Position numbers and translations under genes: made by a program. From assembly GCA_022494885.1 (NCBI GenBank), contig JAGVSM010001341.1:62001-126000 (forward strand): DNA of 64,000 nucleotides. Reading direction: 5' to 3'. Position 1 is the stretch's first letter. Each line of letters starts with the position of its first letter. The DNA comes from Micrasema longulum (taxonomy: Eukaryota > Arthropoda > Insecta > Trichoptera > Brachycentridae). The notes beneath the pieces were generated by a model that worked only from the letters and a program-made list of their open reading frames with translations, did not search any database and was not told the DNA's origin. Of the stretch, positions 42,900 to 53,289 are shown one piece after another.

Positions 42900-43670
42900 A
42901 TTTTTTGGTATTTTAATTTCGTCTTAAAATAGTACAAACATAATACATGAATGTCCTAATATTGATTTATGTCTTATTATAATTGAAAATACGAATTATC
43001 AACATTTCTTAATAATATAATTGTACCTCAGAGGCAGACGGATGCAAATCCAGAACTTGATGAAATTACATTTCGATTTTCGTATCCAGTTTATGATCAT
43101 GTCCATTGATTTTGAAAAAAAAACATCTAATAATTAATGAACCTGTGTATTAAGATACCGAACATACAAATTAATGTTCTGAATTAATATAAATCACTTA
43201 GAGAAAGTAGATTGTTTAGGCTATTGTTGAACGTTTGACATTTGGATTTGCATGCGTCTGCATCTGAAGTACAGATATGTACACTTGAAATCATGAAAAT
43301 TATTGCGGAGATCAAAACGTTTGAAACCAATTCACCATATTACTAGACAAAGCTCCAAGAATAATTCTGAGAAAAAAAAACAGATACCCAAAGGTGAAGA
43401 CGATTCTAAATTACTTAATTAAAGTACTTACTCATTGTAAACAAAGAAAACCCCTTCAATACAATGATCTTCGTTAAAAATATCATTTAACCATTATTTT
43501 GGAAAACCCACCAAAAAAACTTCCGCAAAGCTAACCCGAATTCGATTTTTTTTTAAGATACATGTTTTTTTAACTAACATATAAATAAAATTATTTTTTC
43601 TTTTCTAATGGTATTCCCTTACAATTAACTGTACAGCTTGGTGCATCAACGAGTTCTGTGTATTTGTATT
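42900..43670. other. Non-coding stretch
   Basis: No gene or clear repeat is recognised. The 43220-43280 segment repeats the sense of GCATGCGTCTGCATCTG near 43030 (GGCAGACGGATGCAAATCC) in reverse, a weak inverted pair. Confidence 0.35.
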
Positions 43671-43671
43671 C

Positions 43672-44515
43672 TATTTATTTATTTATTAAAGGACATTGTC
43701 CATGTATACAATTTATAAGGTTTAAATATTACAATAAAAGAATAGTTTAAAACATTAAAAAAAAAGAAAAGAAGCATTGACAAACATAAGGGACATCGAG
43801 ACAAGATCTGGACTTTTTATTTAGTGCTCGTTAAAATCGTTGTAAACTTAAACCAAAAAAGTCCAGATCTTGTCTTGAGTTAACAATACGACAAAGACGG
43901 GTTATTGGAGAATTAAGGTCATAGTTTGTTCTATGCTGATCGATGAACAGTACTTCATTGTTTCTCAATCTACGAGTCGGAATATTGAATTTTACTTGTC
44001 CCAGTAATGATGGAACATCGATTATACCATTTAGTATGCCACATATATGGAGTCAATATTAGTTCTACGTTTTTGGAGACTAGAAATATTTAACATTGAC
44101 TCTATTTCAGCATAAGAATAATTATCTCTCTCTAGTCCCAGCATCCACGCCGTTTTTTGAAGCAATCGATGTTGGACTGATTCAATGTGATTTATGCGAT
44201 TGACATAGAATGGAGACCAGACCACGGAGGCGTATTCTATAAGAGGGCGAACAGTTGAGCAATAAAGAGTTTTGATTGTAAGGACATTAGTAAAATCGGA
44301 GGATATTCTGTTAATGAAGCCAAGTAATTTCAGTGATTTATTTACTGTATTATTTACATGCTTGTTGTATGTCAGTTTATAGTCCAAAACAACTCCTTAA
44401 TCTCTCATGGACTTAACTACATCAATTTTGGAGTTTTCTAATAGGTACTCGAAGGAAATTGGTTGTTTTGTTCTATGAAATGACATTATTTTGCATTTTC
44501 TTACGAATTGGCAGC
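43672..44515 (-). pseudogene. Jockey-like LINE C-terminal half (LINE-G)
   Basis: Minus strand: CKIMSFHRTKQPISFEYLL, VVKSMRD, a TAA stop at 44397-44399 in place of Leu, GVVLDYKLTYNKHVNNTVNK, FTNVLTIKTLYCSTVRPLIE, YASVVWSPFYVNRINHIESV and LNISSLQKRRTNIDSIYV. After a stop the homology continues with VPSLLGQVKFNIPTRRLRNN to the 3' UTR, which ends in an (AAAT)n tail near 43672-43690. The 3' end holds a hairpin (GACAAGATCTGGACTTTTT / complement). A truncated copy is at 55555-55840. Confidence 0.85.
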
Positions 44516-44524
44516 TTGACTTCA

Positions 44525-44745
44525 TTTTTATTTCTTGTTTCATATCACATGAAAAAGAAAAAACCTTTTGAGTCAACTCTTTTGAGGAATTACCATTAAC
44601 CATTTTGTGAACATAAAACATTACATTAAAATATATCAGTTGACGTACGGTCATACTTTTTGTTGGTTTTAGTATCAACTTAATCCCAGTGTATCTATTC
44701 CCTCTCAAAATTACTCCCATAGCTCTATTCTGCAGAACAGTAAGT
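44525..44745 (-). pseudogene. CR1/L2-like LINE fragment fused to LINE-G
   Basis: Minus strand: LQNRAMGVILRGNRYTGIK, SMTVRQLIYFNVMFYVHKMV and NGNSSKELTQKV, a block that belongs to the CR1/L2-like C-terminus (compare LINE-E). The open stretch 44720-44397 runs across the junction into LINE-G, so two elements share one frame by accident. Confidence 0.65.
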
Positions 44746-44754
44746 TAGAGACTC

Positions 44755-45095
44755 ACATTTGTGCATCTGGACATATTCAAAACATTGTTGAATTAACTAC
44801 CTGGTGAAAGAACTATAACAAATTGGAAAATTGTTTTCAGGCGTTGCCTAGTAGGTGATTTGGTTCAGCCGGATGAGTCTAACCCACTTAGTAAAAGTAT
44901 CGGCTCTTTTACTTCACAAAAGTCAACAGACGGAAAAGTTGAAAAAATGTGGATGTCGAAACATAGGCAGAAGTGGAATGGGACACAGTGTGTAAAACGG
45001 CCACTTAAACCAGACAATGACAGGTCATAAGCCCTTTACATGCCTAGACTTTCATATTCTCGTCTCAAAAATGTTTTCTCTCTCAACAACAACAA
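44755..45095 (-). repeat. M1 copy, left part (interrupted)
   Basis: ATTCAAAACATTGTTGAATT, ACTACCTGGTGAAAGAAC, TTTCAGGCGTTGCCTAGTAG, GGATGTCGAAACATAGGCAG, AACGGCCACTTAAACCAG and TCGTCTCAAAAATGTTTTCT in minus order. It breaks off at about 45085 and resumes at 46115. Confidence 0.85.
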
Positions 45096-45099
45096 CAAA

Positions 45100-46100
45100 A
45101 AACTATCACGCCGTTTCCCCGTAAGGGTAGGCAGAGAGGATAGAACGCCACATCACTCTATTTTTGCACATAGATCTCGCTTCCTCTACATTCATACATC
45201 TTCTCATGCACGCGCGCCGATTATTCTGACTTTTGACATGGCCATCTTCAAGTATTTGTTGGATTTCATCATGCCATGTCTTGCTCGGTCTTCCTCTATT
45301 TCTGCATCCATCAACATTCGCACTGTAAATATTCTTAGCCTTTCTTTCGCTATCCATTCGTTCTACATGTCCAAACCAACGCAAAGCTCCTTTCTTGATT
45401 TTGTCGATAATGCTTGTCTCGGACTTACATAATGTACGGATCTCCACATTTGTGCATCTATCGTACATAGTTTTACCACACATTTGTCTGAGAGATCGCA
45501 TTTTGACATAATTTAGTTTACTTTCATCCCTGTGTTTCCAAGTCCATACTATTTTTTATTTTATTTATTAAGGAAAAACAACAGTTGTTAAATACAAAAT
45601 ATAAAAAATAGTTCATACATCCAGTTAAAGTTTTTCACAAATATAATGAGAGAACATGTTACACAGTAAAGAGAAAAATAATATATCATATAAGACATGA
45701 GAAAAAAAAAAGCTCTTAAGAAGGTTAAGGGATGAGAAAATAGAGTGGAGGAGTGGAGGAGAGGGATTTTTATAATATAGATGACCAATTCGAAATTTTG
45801 ATATAATAATAAAATAAACATATTTAAAGGAACATAAAATTATTACATACTGACAAATGTTTCATTTTACGGTGTTTCAAAAAGTTTTTTTTTGAAGTCA
45901 CAAATGTTCCCATATATCAGGGTCAGGATCAGGACTCCGTTGTGAACTGCTAATTTTGCCTCTTGCGACAAACATTTATTTGCTAAGGTTAATTTAATTG
46001 CACCGATCACTCTGTTCCCAGCAATCACCCTTCTTTCAATTTCTTTCTCAGTCATTCCATCCCTAGTAAACATACTTACCAGATACACAAATTCCTCTAC
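45100..46100 (-). pseudogene. Non-LTR RT C-terminus, itself split by LINE-A
   Basis: The minus strand gives YLVSMFTRDGMTEKEIERRV, AGNRVIGAIKLTLANK and AKLAVHNGVLILTLIYG (46088-45910), then, after the LINE-A insert, TWKHRDESKLNYVKMRSLRQ, CTNVEIRTLCKSETSIIDKI, LRWFGHVERMDSERKAKNIY, NVDGCRNRGRPSKTWHDE and NRVMWRSILSAYPYGE (45540-45106). This is the thumb and C-terminus of an insect endonuclease-reverse transcriptase element. The two halves join cleanly in frame sense. A second, broken copy is at 56520-57190. Confidence 0.85.
45545..45905 (-). mobile_element. LINE-A 3' end inserted in the RT fragment
   Basis: About 350 bases match 66-420 nearly base for base (GTTTTTCACAAATATAATGA, GAGAACATGTTACACAG, AAGAAGGTTAAGGGATGAG). 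It is a 5'-truncated LINE-A copy, UTR only, with its A/T-rich tail at the 45545 side. The high similarity suggests a fairly recent insertion compared with the host fragment. Confidence 0.85.
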
Positions 46101-46109
46101 TTGTTTTCT

Positions 46110-46215
46110 CTAGTCTTTCCCTCTCTGTTACAACAAATTTAGATCAAGATAACTCCGTAGGGAAGAAATCCAGCCAGTCTGCAAAAAATTTGACATACTC
46201 AAAACATTGTCAAAC
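46110..46215 (-). repeat. M1 copy, right part (resumed)
   Basis: TTTCCCTCTCTGTTACAAC, TAACTCCGTAGGGAAGAAAT, CCAGCCAGTCTGCAAAAA and CATACTCAAAACATTGTC complete the copy that began at 44755. Confidence 0.85.
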
Positions 46216-46925
46216 AAAATTAACTGGTTTTTTTTAAAAATCCGAAACCGACTTGTTTGTTCGAGGACAGTGTAAATGTACTGTAAATAGTGATCTTGAA
46301 TCTCGATTTTGAGATCAATCTGTCACCAAAGTAACCAGTAAAGATTGCCTCGTGTTTGTCTTGGGAGACATCAAGGGGTCCTACTTACACATCCCTTACT
46401 CTCGGTAATCGTTTTGTCAACCCTTTTCCATCTGTATAAGGGTTGTGACAGAATAATGAGAAATTCAGCAAAATCCTTATAAATTTCAGAACACCAGAAG
46501 CAGTGGGTAGTAATTTAAAAACGACAAGTTTACACAAGTTAAAAAATCTTGCGTCGCTAGTCACCTAATAATGCAATTTGAATTAAAACAATAATAATTG
46601 CTTTGTATTTAGATAATTTTTCTCAGTTAGACAAGATTATCAGGATCACGAGTGCTATTAACCACAGTAAAATATTTTGATAAACCACTAAACTGTAGCC
46701 GACAATGTTTTAAGTTTGTAAATTTTTTTTAGATATAAATTGGATTCGACCCCTAGGGAGCTGTTTATATTATTTATTTTGAGGAAACAAACAGCCGACA
46801 GTGATATAATAACATTTAAAAAAATACGGTTTAAAGACATACCAGTGATGTTTCTAAATAAGAATCATACATAGTATTGAATTATGTTACAACAAAAGGG
46901 TGCGTTTATGTGTATTTGTATGAGA
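46216..46925. other. Non-coding stretch with an M1 edge
   Basis: 46690-46770 carries CGACAATGTTTTAAGTTTG and GGATTCGACCCCTAGGGAGC, an M1 edge in plus orientation without a core. Otherwise nothing is recognised. Confidence 0.45.
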
Positions 46926-46928
46926 GTA

Positions 46929-47059
46929 ATACCCGTATGCAGAGACAAACCTTAAGGTGAGGAAAGTACATTCTATTGTCTTCACCTTCGGGTTATTCTT
47001 TGCATTTGAGATTAGAATGTACTTTCCTCACCTTAAGTTTTGTCTCTGCATACGGGTAT
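46929..47059. mobile_element. 131-bp near-perfect palindromic MITE
   Basis: The arms 46929-46975 and 47013-47059 (47 bases each; ATACCCGTATGCAGAGACAA / complement) differ at one position. The 37-base loop is TTGTCTTCACCTTCGGG-rich. The near-identity of the arms suggests a young element or ongoing selection for the hairpin. Confidence 0.88.
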
Positions 47060-47394
47060 AAGTGTAGATGTGTGTTTATGTGTTTTAGTGTGGGAGTAAG
47101 TGTTCAGGTGTGTGTAAGTGTGAGCATCATTAAATAGTAAGTGGGATCGTATCGCAGCCAGAAATAATAAGTCTTAATTTATTTTTAAATTAATTAAGGG
47201 GCACGTAAAATATATCAACAGATGAAAAAAAAGCATTTTAGTTAGAGCAAGAACGATAGAGGAAAGAGTGTTGTGCATAGTTAGTGCTACAGACTGGCAG
47301 ATGGAATAAATACTTATTTCTTGTCACGGGAAAGGGGACATTAAGATTAATTTTGAAGAGTAAGTCAAAAGAGTCTTTTTAATTATCATAATAC

Positions 47395-47625
47395 AATAGA
47401 CTTAAGGCATCTACAGGGTTTCTTACATATCATTGGCTAGTTTAAGTGGCCACCTTACACACTGTGTAACAAGGATGTATATAGATGTTTAAAGGCAGAA
47501 TGGTGAATGTTTCACAGTGTGTAAAGTGGCCACAACCAGCTAATGACAGGTCGTAAGCCCTGTAGATACCTAGACTTCTGTATGTTATTTTCTAAAATGT
47601 TCTCCATTTCTGTTGAAGTATGTTA
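47395..47625. repeat. M1 hairpin
   Basis: The plus half (GGCATCTACAGGGTTTCTTA, GGCTAGTTTAAGTGGCCACC TTACACACTGTGTAAC) meets the minus half (GGCAGAATGGTGAATGTTTC ACAGTGTGTAAAGTGG, CCCTGTAGATACCTAGACTT) around a loop of about 30 bases. Confidence 0.8.
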
Positions 47626-47734
47626 AACTGTAGCCGCGTAAGGTTGATAGCTGTTACGTCATTTGTTGCCACGTAAATGTGAAAATATGTTTTATTTTTG
47701 GTTATCTAGTCAAGCACGCGTGTCTCATGTTTAG

Positions 47735-48336
47735 ATATATATAATTCCTGTGTACGTGTGATGTCACTAAACTCCTTCTAAACGGTTTAACCGATTTACG
47801 TGCGGTTTTCAGAGAAACATAGATCTTTGCGCTGTGCGTGTTCGTAGATATTAAAATCTTCAATCTAATATGTAAAAGAGATGTGAGGAGCATAAATGTT
47901 TTATTCATCTTTCTACCAGGGTTGCATTTGAGGAGAATGCATTTACAAAAAAATGGAAAAGTGTTGGTTTTTTGTAAGTCAAAAAAGTTTCTTTTTGAAT
48001 GTTTAGAAACTGCATTTATTTTTTGTGGATCTCAATCAGATTCGTTCCTTAAATTCCTCATAAATTCTACCAACTTATTTCTTTATACTGGATTTTTGGT
48101 AATACTTAAATAATATTAAATTCAATACATTTCTAAAAATCGTATCCTTACATAAGTACACCCCTCTGTTGGTGAGAAGACCGGAGTTTGACGTTTGCAA
48201 AAAGAATGCCATATTTGAAAAATATTTTTTTTTTAGTTTTGGAATTTAATCACAAACAAGTATCTAAGTACCCACTTATCAATGAAAAGTATTTTGCTAA
48301 CGTTCGGGCAGAACAACGTCTGTCGGGTCTGCTAGT
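47735..48336 (+). mobile_element. Non-autonomous Helitron with intact 3' end
   Basis: The 5' part (GTCACTAAACTCCTTCTAAA CGGTTTAACCGATTTACGTG) and the 3' end (CGTTCGGGCAGAACAACGTC, then TGTCGGGTCTGCTAGT) have the Helitron layout: no terminal inverted repeats, a GC-rich hairpin just before the end, and CTAGT as the last bases (48332-48336). The following bases are AAAA; Helitrons usually insert in A|T, consistent on the left only loosely. No Rep-helicase is encoded; the 91-codon plus frame at 47838-48113 is incidental. Confidence 0.75.
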
Positions 48337-48449
48337 AAAAAAATACGTTTACAGTCTTTGATAAACATATGTGTTCATTGATTCTTTTAACAAGAATTCT
48401 TTGCATAAAATATGAGGTTAACCTCAAGAATAGTAGGCGAACCCGCCAA

Positions 48450-48585
48450 CTACTGCACAAAGTGGCGCACTTATCTCCACTCGATTTAATTTTTCAGGAT
48501 TTTTAGCCAAGAGCAGCATTTGAGTCGAAAATATTTGTCCAGAGTTCTGGCTTGATTTTACACGCATAATGTTCTAATAATGTTA
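48450..48585 (+). repeat. R3 repeat, copy 4
   Basis: The plus frame gives RRTRQLLHKVAHLSPLDLIF, QDF, one stop, then RAAFESKIFVQSSGLILHA. It aligns to copies 2 and 5 including the upstream part. Confidence 0.65.
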
Positions 48586-48639
48586 TACAGCATTTAAATT
48601 ACCACTGACACCGACATACGAAAGCTCATAATTTAGCGA

Positions 48640-49095
48640 ATTTCCAAACCTTTTAGAAAACCAAATACATAAAAAACTTTATACAACACTTTTGTACGCA
48701 GTAATTTGGAGTTCGCATCCGTTGTGTGGAGCCCACAATACATAACAAACATAGAAAGGATTGGAAATGTTCAACGAAAGTTTTTAAAATACCTAGATTA
48801 TAAAAACAATAAAACGCTTTGTACTTACAGCCAATCTGCCAAACAAAATGGATTTTTTACCCTTGAAAATAGACGGACTGTATCTGAATTATGCTATTTA
48901 CATAAATTATTAAATAATAAAGTAGACTCTTTTAACCTACTCTCCAAAATTAATATTAATGTCCCCTTTCGCGTGACAAGAAATAAGTATTTATTCCATC
49001 TGGAATGCATGTTTAGGTAGACAATTGTAAAACACCCCTGAAGCGGTTTATCACAAAAATAGCGCTGCATAAATCAGCCAAAAATGTTTTTTTTT
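48640..49095 (+). mobile_element. LINE C-terminus with L2-like tail
   Basis: An open plus stretch to 49020 reads LEFASVVWSPQYITNIERIG, VQRKFLKYLDYKN, RRTVSELCYLHKLLNNKVD and NVPFRVTRNKYLFHLECMF, a Jockey-type C-terminus. The UTR carries TTGTAAAACACCCCTGAAGC and ATAGCGCTGCATAAATCAGC, similar to the L2-like tail at 5590-5640. The first residue is Leu (TTG) in related copies, so the apparent start is just a frame boundary. Confidence 0.75.
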
Positions 49096-49099
49096 AAAT

Positions 49100-49640
49100 T
49101 TATTTTTATTTATTCATATTTTTTATCTTACAATCTAATTAATAATAAACATAATGTGACCTCTCTGGTTACCCGTGCTGAGGACAATTAACAACATACT
49201 TAAAAAACAAAAAAATACATTTGAGAATAAACAAAGAAGACTAATTTAATAAACAGAGATAATTAACAAAACATTCAGACAGTTTTAAAAACAACGTATA
49301 TATTAATGTTTATAATTCATTTATGTACTTTATATTACAAAACGCACAATTAAAAGAACAAAAACCTAACATAAGCTATACACTTGTGGAGTTAATTCAA
49401 TATTGGTTTGGGCGAATGAGACAATCCATTTTACTTCTACCTAGCTCCACTATCCTTTTTTTTTTATAGCCTTTTTGAACATTTTTTCGTCATCAATTAT
49501 TTTAATAGATAGTGGAAGTATTTTTAATCGAATAATACTCAAAATTCCTTTGTCCAAAAGTGGTATAAGTTTGTATTTGTTTAAATTGTCTTTGTGTTGA
49601 GGATCTAGTGTTTTTTTTCTATACATTAAACGCCCATAGG
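49100..49640 (-). mobile_element. LINE-D 3' end
   Basis: Minus-strand codons LDPQHKDNLNKYKLIPLLDK, GILSIIRLKILPLSIKIIDD and MFKKAIKKRIVELGRSKMDC lead to a UTR ending near 49130-49200 (AATGTGACCTCTCTGGTTAC CCGTGCTGAGGACAA on the plus strand). The same family is at 23225-23735 and 19325-19680. Confidence 0.7.
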
Positions 49641-50160
49641 GCTTTTACAATACAAATTTGCTTATACAAAACATTTTACATAATTAAAGTTATAAAAAAA
49701 AAATAGGTAGCAGTTATACGGTACAGAGGTTAAAAAATTAAGTTGATAAAAACATGTTTAAGAAGTTATGGTAGAAGTAGTTAAAAAATTCGTAATTTAC
49801 TTGTTACAATGTGTAATTTAATAAATCTGAAAGAGCAAAAAAAATAAATTGAAAGCGTTTACACATATTTATATGAACAAATATAGAAAAGTTATTTCAT
49901 CACTATAATAATTTAGTAACAAGGGAGTGACTTATTAAAAACATTAATTTAATTGGTAACTTATTACATTGTACTTAACATAATTTTTGATTTAATTAAA
50001 GCAGTCAAAGTATTAAATATATCAAAAAGATGGTTAAATTTAATGGCATTTAGGTGAAATTGAACTAACGGAGAGAACTGAGCACAATTTGTTTAGAATT
50101 ACTAAGTATGGAAAGTACACTTAAGCCTGGTGGTTTGTATGTGATTATATTATTTGTATG
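49615..50160 (-). mobile_element. LINE 3' end
   Basis: The tail side (TTTTTCTATACATTAAACGC CCATAGGGCTTTTACAA) marks the minus-strand terminus. 50030-50160 reads NNIITYKPPGLSVLSILSNS on the minus strand, a degraded C-terminus. Confidence 0.5.
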
Positions 50161-50164
50161 AGAT

Positions 50165-50930
50165 GTATTGTAGGGGTTATTTATTTATTTAATTTTATAA
50201 TACACCCAAGGGGCATTTAAAAAAAATAAACAGGTAAGTACAAACATAGTGAGTAAAAATTTAAAAGATAAACAACGCTTTTGTATACATGTAGAAACAA
50301 TAAAAAGCATACTGCCATGCAAAATAAAAAGTGAAACTTTACATAGTAAAAAAGAAAAAAAAATGGATATAAGAAAAGTAATTGAATTAAAAAGCAAATT
50401 GTAAATAACTTGTAAAGAATTCAAACAAAAAAAATAAACACAGTTACATATACTTATAAGTTTAAAAAATGGTATCAACAAATTATTGTTAAAAACAAAT
50501 AATAAAAATTAGTTAATAGTAAGTATATTTAAGATAATAACATAATATCCGGTACACAAAAATATTTGATACATCAATTTCAGAAAAAGATAATAATAAA
50601 TAATAATACACATCAAAAACAGAGAAAGAATTGTATGAAGAAGAAAGTTTTATTACGACATTAATAATTAAGTTCAAACAGTGCATTTAAGAACGTTTTA
50701 AAATTGATAATTGTCGAAATTAAAAATGTCTATTTCATAAGTAAATTTGTTGGCTAAGGAATGTAAACGCGGAATCGGAGAGTGTCGTGCATAGTTAGTA
50801 CCCACGTATGTACTCGTAGTTGCAAACAACTCCGTACTTCTAGTGACTCGATTAGGTATTTTGAAGTTAATGAGATTCAGGAGTTCACAACAATCGAGCT
50901 CCGAATTTAAAATTTAAAATAAAAAAGGGT
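50165..50930 (-). mobile_element. Jockey-like LINE 3' end
   Basis: The tail is TTATTTATTTAATTTTATAA TACACCCAAGGGGCATTT at 50175-50220. Coding on the minus strand from 50910 gives LDCCELLNLINFKIPNRVTR, TNYARHSPIPRLHSLANKF and DIFNF. The A-rich UTR between them holds a low-complexity 98-codon frame. Confidence 0.65.
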
Positions 50931-51049
50931 TATGTCTTTCATTTGAGTAAGATCAGTTTTTGAATCTGTAAGTGAGTATTGTTTTAGCGTAAAATGGTTT
51001 TGGTGTCATAAGTTGTGATTTGTGGAATATTTCTTCTGTATTCATATGA

Positions 51050-51480
51050 ATTATTTATATTTATGGAGTTACCGCTCACCTCCTTTGAACACAATTGTAA
51101 TCACACCACGCTAGCGCAGCGTTTATCAGCTCTCTTAAATATTTGTAATTTCCTTTTCTTGGTCCCTCTTCACGCGTGAATTTACTGCGTGGTTAATTAC
51201 ACCTCTGGGATGGTGGGGAAGCTGACTGCCACTGCCACCCCCGGCGGGGAGGGAGATCAGAGGAATAAATCTCTGCCTTTATTGCTATTAGGGACAGGCG
51301 CGGGGTTCATTCTGTAATGTAAGGTTAACAATGCCCTGAAAGAGAATAACACTTTTTCATTTGGGCCGCGTAGAGATTGCAACAAAAATAATAACATTAT
51401 AATAATTGGTTTTAATGAACAACGTGAAACTTGATTCAAACGATTACAATTTGAAGATTTTTATGACGTTTCAAATATTT
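51050..51480. other. GC-richer unique stretch
   Basis: 51090-51340 (ACCACGCTAGCGCAGCG, GCCACCCCCGGCGGGGAGGG) is not matched elsewhere in the window and has no recognisable frame. It may be a conserved non-coding or regulatory segment, or the start of a gene outside view. Confidence 0.3.
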
Positions 51481-51559
51481 ATTTATATATTATACGGTAT
51501 AAGCACTTTTTACAATATAAAATATAAAAATAATATAATGAGTTAGTTAGATATACAAA

Positions 51560-52470
51560 AATTAAAAACTTTTATTTATTTATTTCGACGACTTACGCCT
51601 TTGACAAAGTATAAAATAATAAAGAAAAACAATTAGAATAAAACAAACACCTGAACACAGCATAAAAAATATAGATACATGAAATAAAATCAGAAGAAAA
51701 TAAGGAAATAATAAAGAAAAATTAAATTAGAAATTATAACATAGGTATGCAGCAAATTAACAATAAGTAAAGGGTTTAAATAAAAAAGTATTGAAGTAAC
51801 AGAGGCGATGTATCATAGCATAAACAGTAAAACAAGTATAACACTTAGTACATTTTTATAATTTAGAAAAGAAGTGATTAAAAAGTAATGATTTTAATTA
51901 ATATAAAGATAAATTAAGTAAGTCTAAGTTTCCATGTTTGTTTGCTGACACGTGGAACCGTGGAATAGGTGAGTATATGGCATAGTTTGAACTATGCAAA
52001 TCAACAGCAAAAGGAGTATTTTGTCTCGTCCCACGCTGTATCACATAAAAATTAACACAATTTAAAAGTTCGGGACTGTCAAGAACATTATTTAATAACT
52101 TAAAAAGCTGCACCAAATCTGAAATTTTCCTTCTATCACTAATACATATCAATTTTAACTGATTCATTAAACGTTTAAAGTTAAGCTCTTCAATTGAAAT
52201 GTATAAATTTAAAAAACTTGTGTTGGACCTTCTCCATATTAAATGAGTAACATAATGAGGACCCATATTCTAACTGGCGTCTTACTAGATCTTTTATTTT
52301 CCTAACAAGAGTAAATGTAGTATTATTGATGACATATTGAAAAACCAATGGATTTTTGATTCGAGAAAACCGCATTACATGACACTTATCCACGTTAAGA
52401 AAAAGAAAATTTCTTGTGCACCAGGAGAGATCATACAAATTTCTTTAAACAATCGAACAAAAACAAACAT
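51560..52470 (-). pseudogene. Jockey-like LINE C-terminal half
   Basis: Minus strand from 52440: DLSWCTRNFLFLNVDKCHVM, RFSRIKNPLVFQYVINN, RKIKDL joined directly to VRRQLEYGSSLCYSF (an internal deletion of the usual 40-50 codons), KVQHKFFKFIHFN, then in another frame NFKRLMNQLKLICISDRRKI, SDLVQLFKLLNNVLDSPELL and NYAIYSPIPRFHVSANKHG. The tail (TTATTTATTTATTTCGACGA CTTACGCCTTTG) is at 51575-51610. Confidence 0.8.
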
Positions 52471-52589
52471 GTATGTATGTCAGCATACAAAAGATATAAA
52501 ATGAATAAACACCAGATCATTAACATAAGCAGCTTTTGCATATAATTCGTGAATCGCAACTATAGAACATCATAAAATATTTATAAAGA

Positions 52590-53270
52590 GATGATTTGAA
52601 TTCACAGAGACTCGAGTTAAAAATATCGATTTGAGAGGTACATTCGTTTTCTAGTCTGTGTATACGCGGTATTGGTCAGTAAAAAAGATACTTAGTTTGA
52701 GAAGGGTGACAATAATATAGACTATTTTGTCTAGTTCTACGTATAAGTGTGTAAATATTTATTAAATCCAGGAGTTCGCAACAATCGATTTAGAATAATG
52801 ATTTTATATAAAAATATTAGGTCAGCTATTTTCCTGCGATCCTCCAAAGTTAAAAAAAAATAACAAATAAATGTAGGAAATTGGTTCTATAGGAATATGC
52901 AGTTTGAAATTAATGTATCTTAAAAGTTTTCGTTGGACTCTTTCAACATTACTTATATGAATTTTAAAGAAAGGGGACCATATAGTAGAGTTGTACTCTA
53001 ATTGGCTTCTAACCAAGGATATATCCGAGAGTTTCATTATTTTAACTGATTCAAAATCCTTTATGGTTCTAAAAATAAAACCCAAAGTTTTCATAGTTTT
53101 AGAAGTAAAGTGGTTGATGTGGCTTTTGAATTCAAATTTTTCGTCAAATATGACACCAAGATCTCGAATCTCTGTGACTTTTTCCAGTTGAATGTTATTT
53201 ATTGAATACGGAAATAAAATTGAAGATTTATTTCTACAGAAAGATAATAGTTCACATAAATATAAGTAAT
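52590..53270 (-). pseudogene. Jockey-like LINE C-terminal half, second copy type
   Basis: Minus strand: VTEIRDLGVIFDEKFEFKSH, MKTLGFIFRTIKDFESVKI, LVRSQLEYNSTIWSPFFKIH, ISNVERVQRKLLRYINFK, then a frame change and DCCELLDLINIYTLIRRTRQ. Order and motifs are those of the 51560 copy but the sequence is a different subfamily. Confidence 0.75.
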
Positions 53271-53289
53271 TGTAACAATAGTTTTAATA

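Noticed and set aside
45040..45432. 130-codon plus-strand frame
   Set aside because: It is antisense to the RT C-terminus read on the minus strand, which has clear family motifs.
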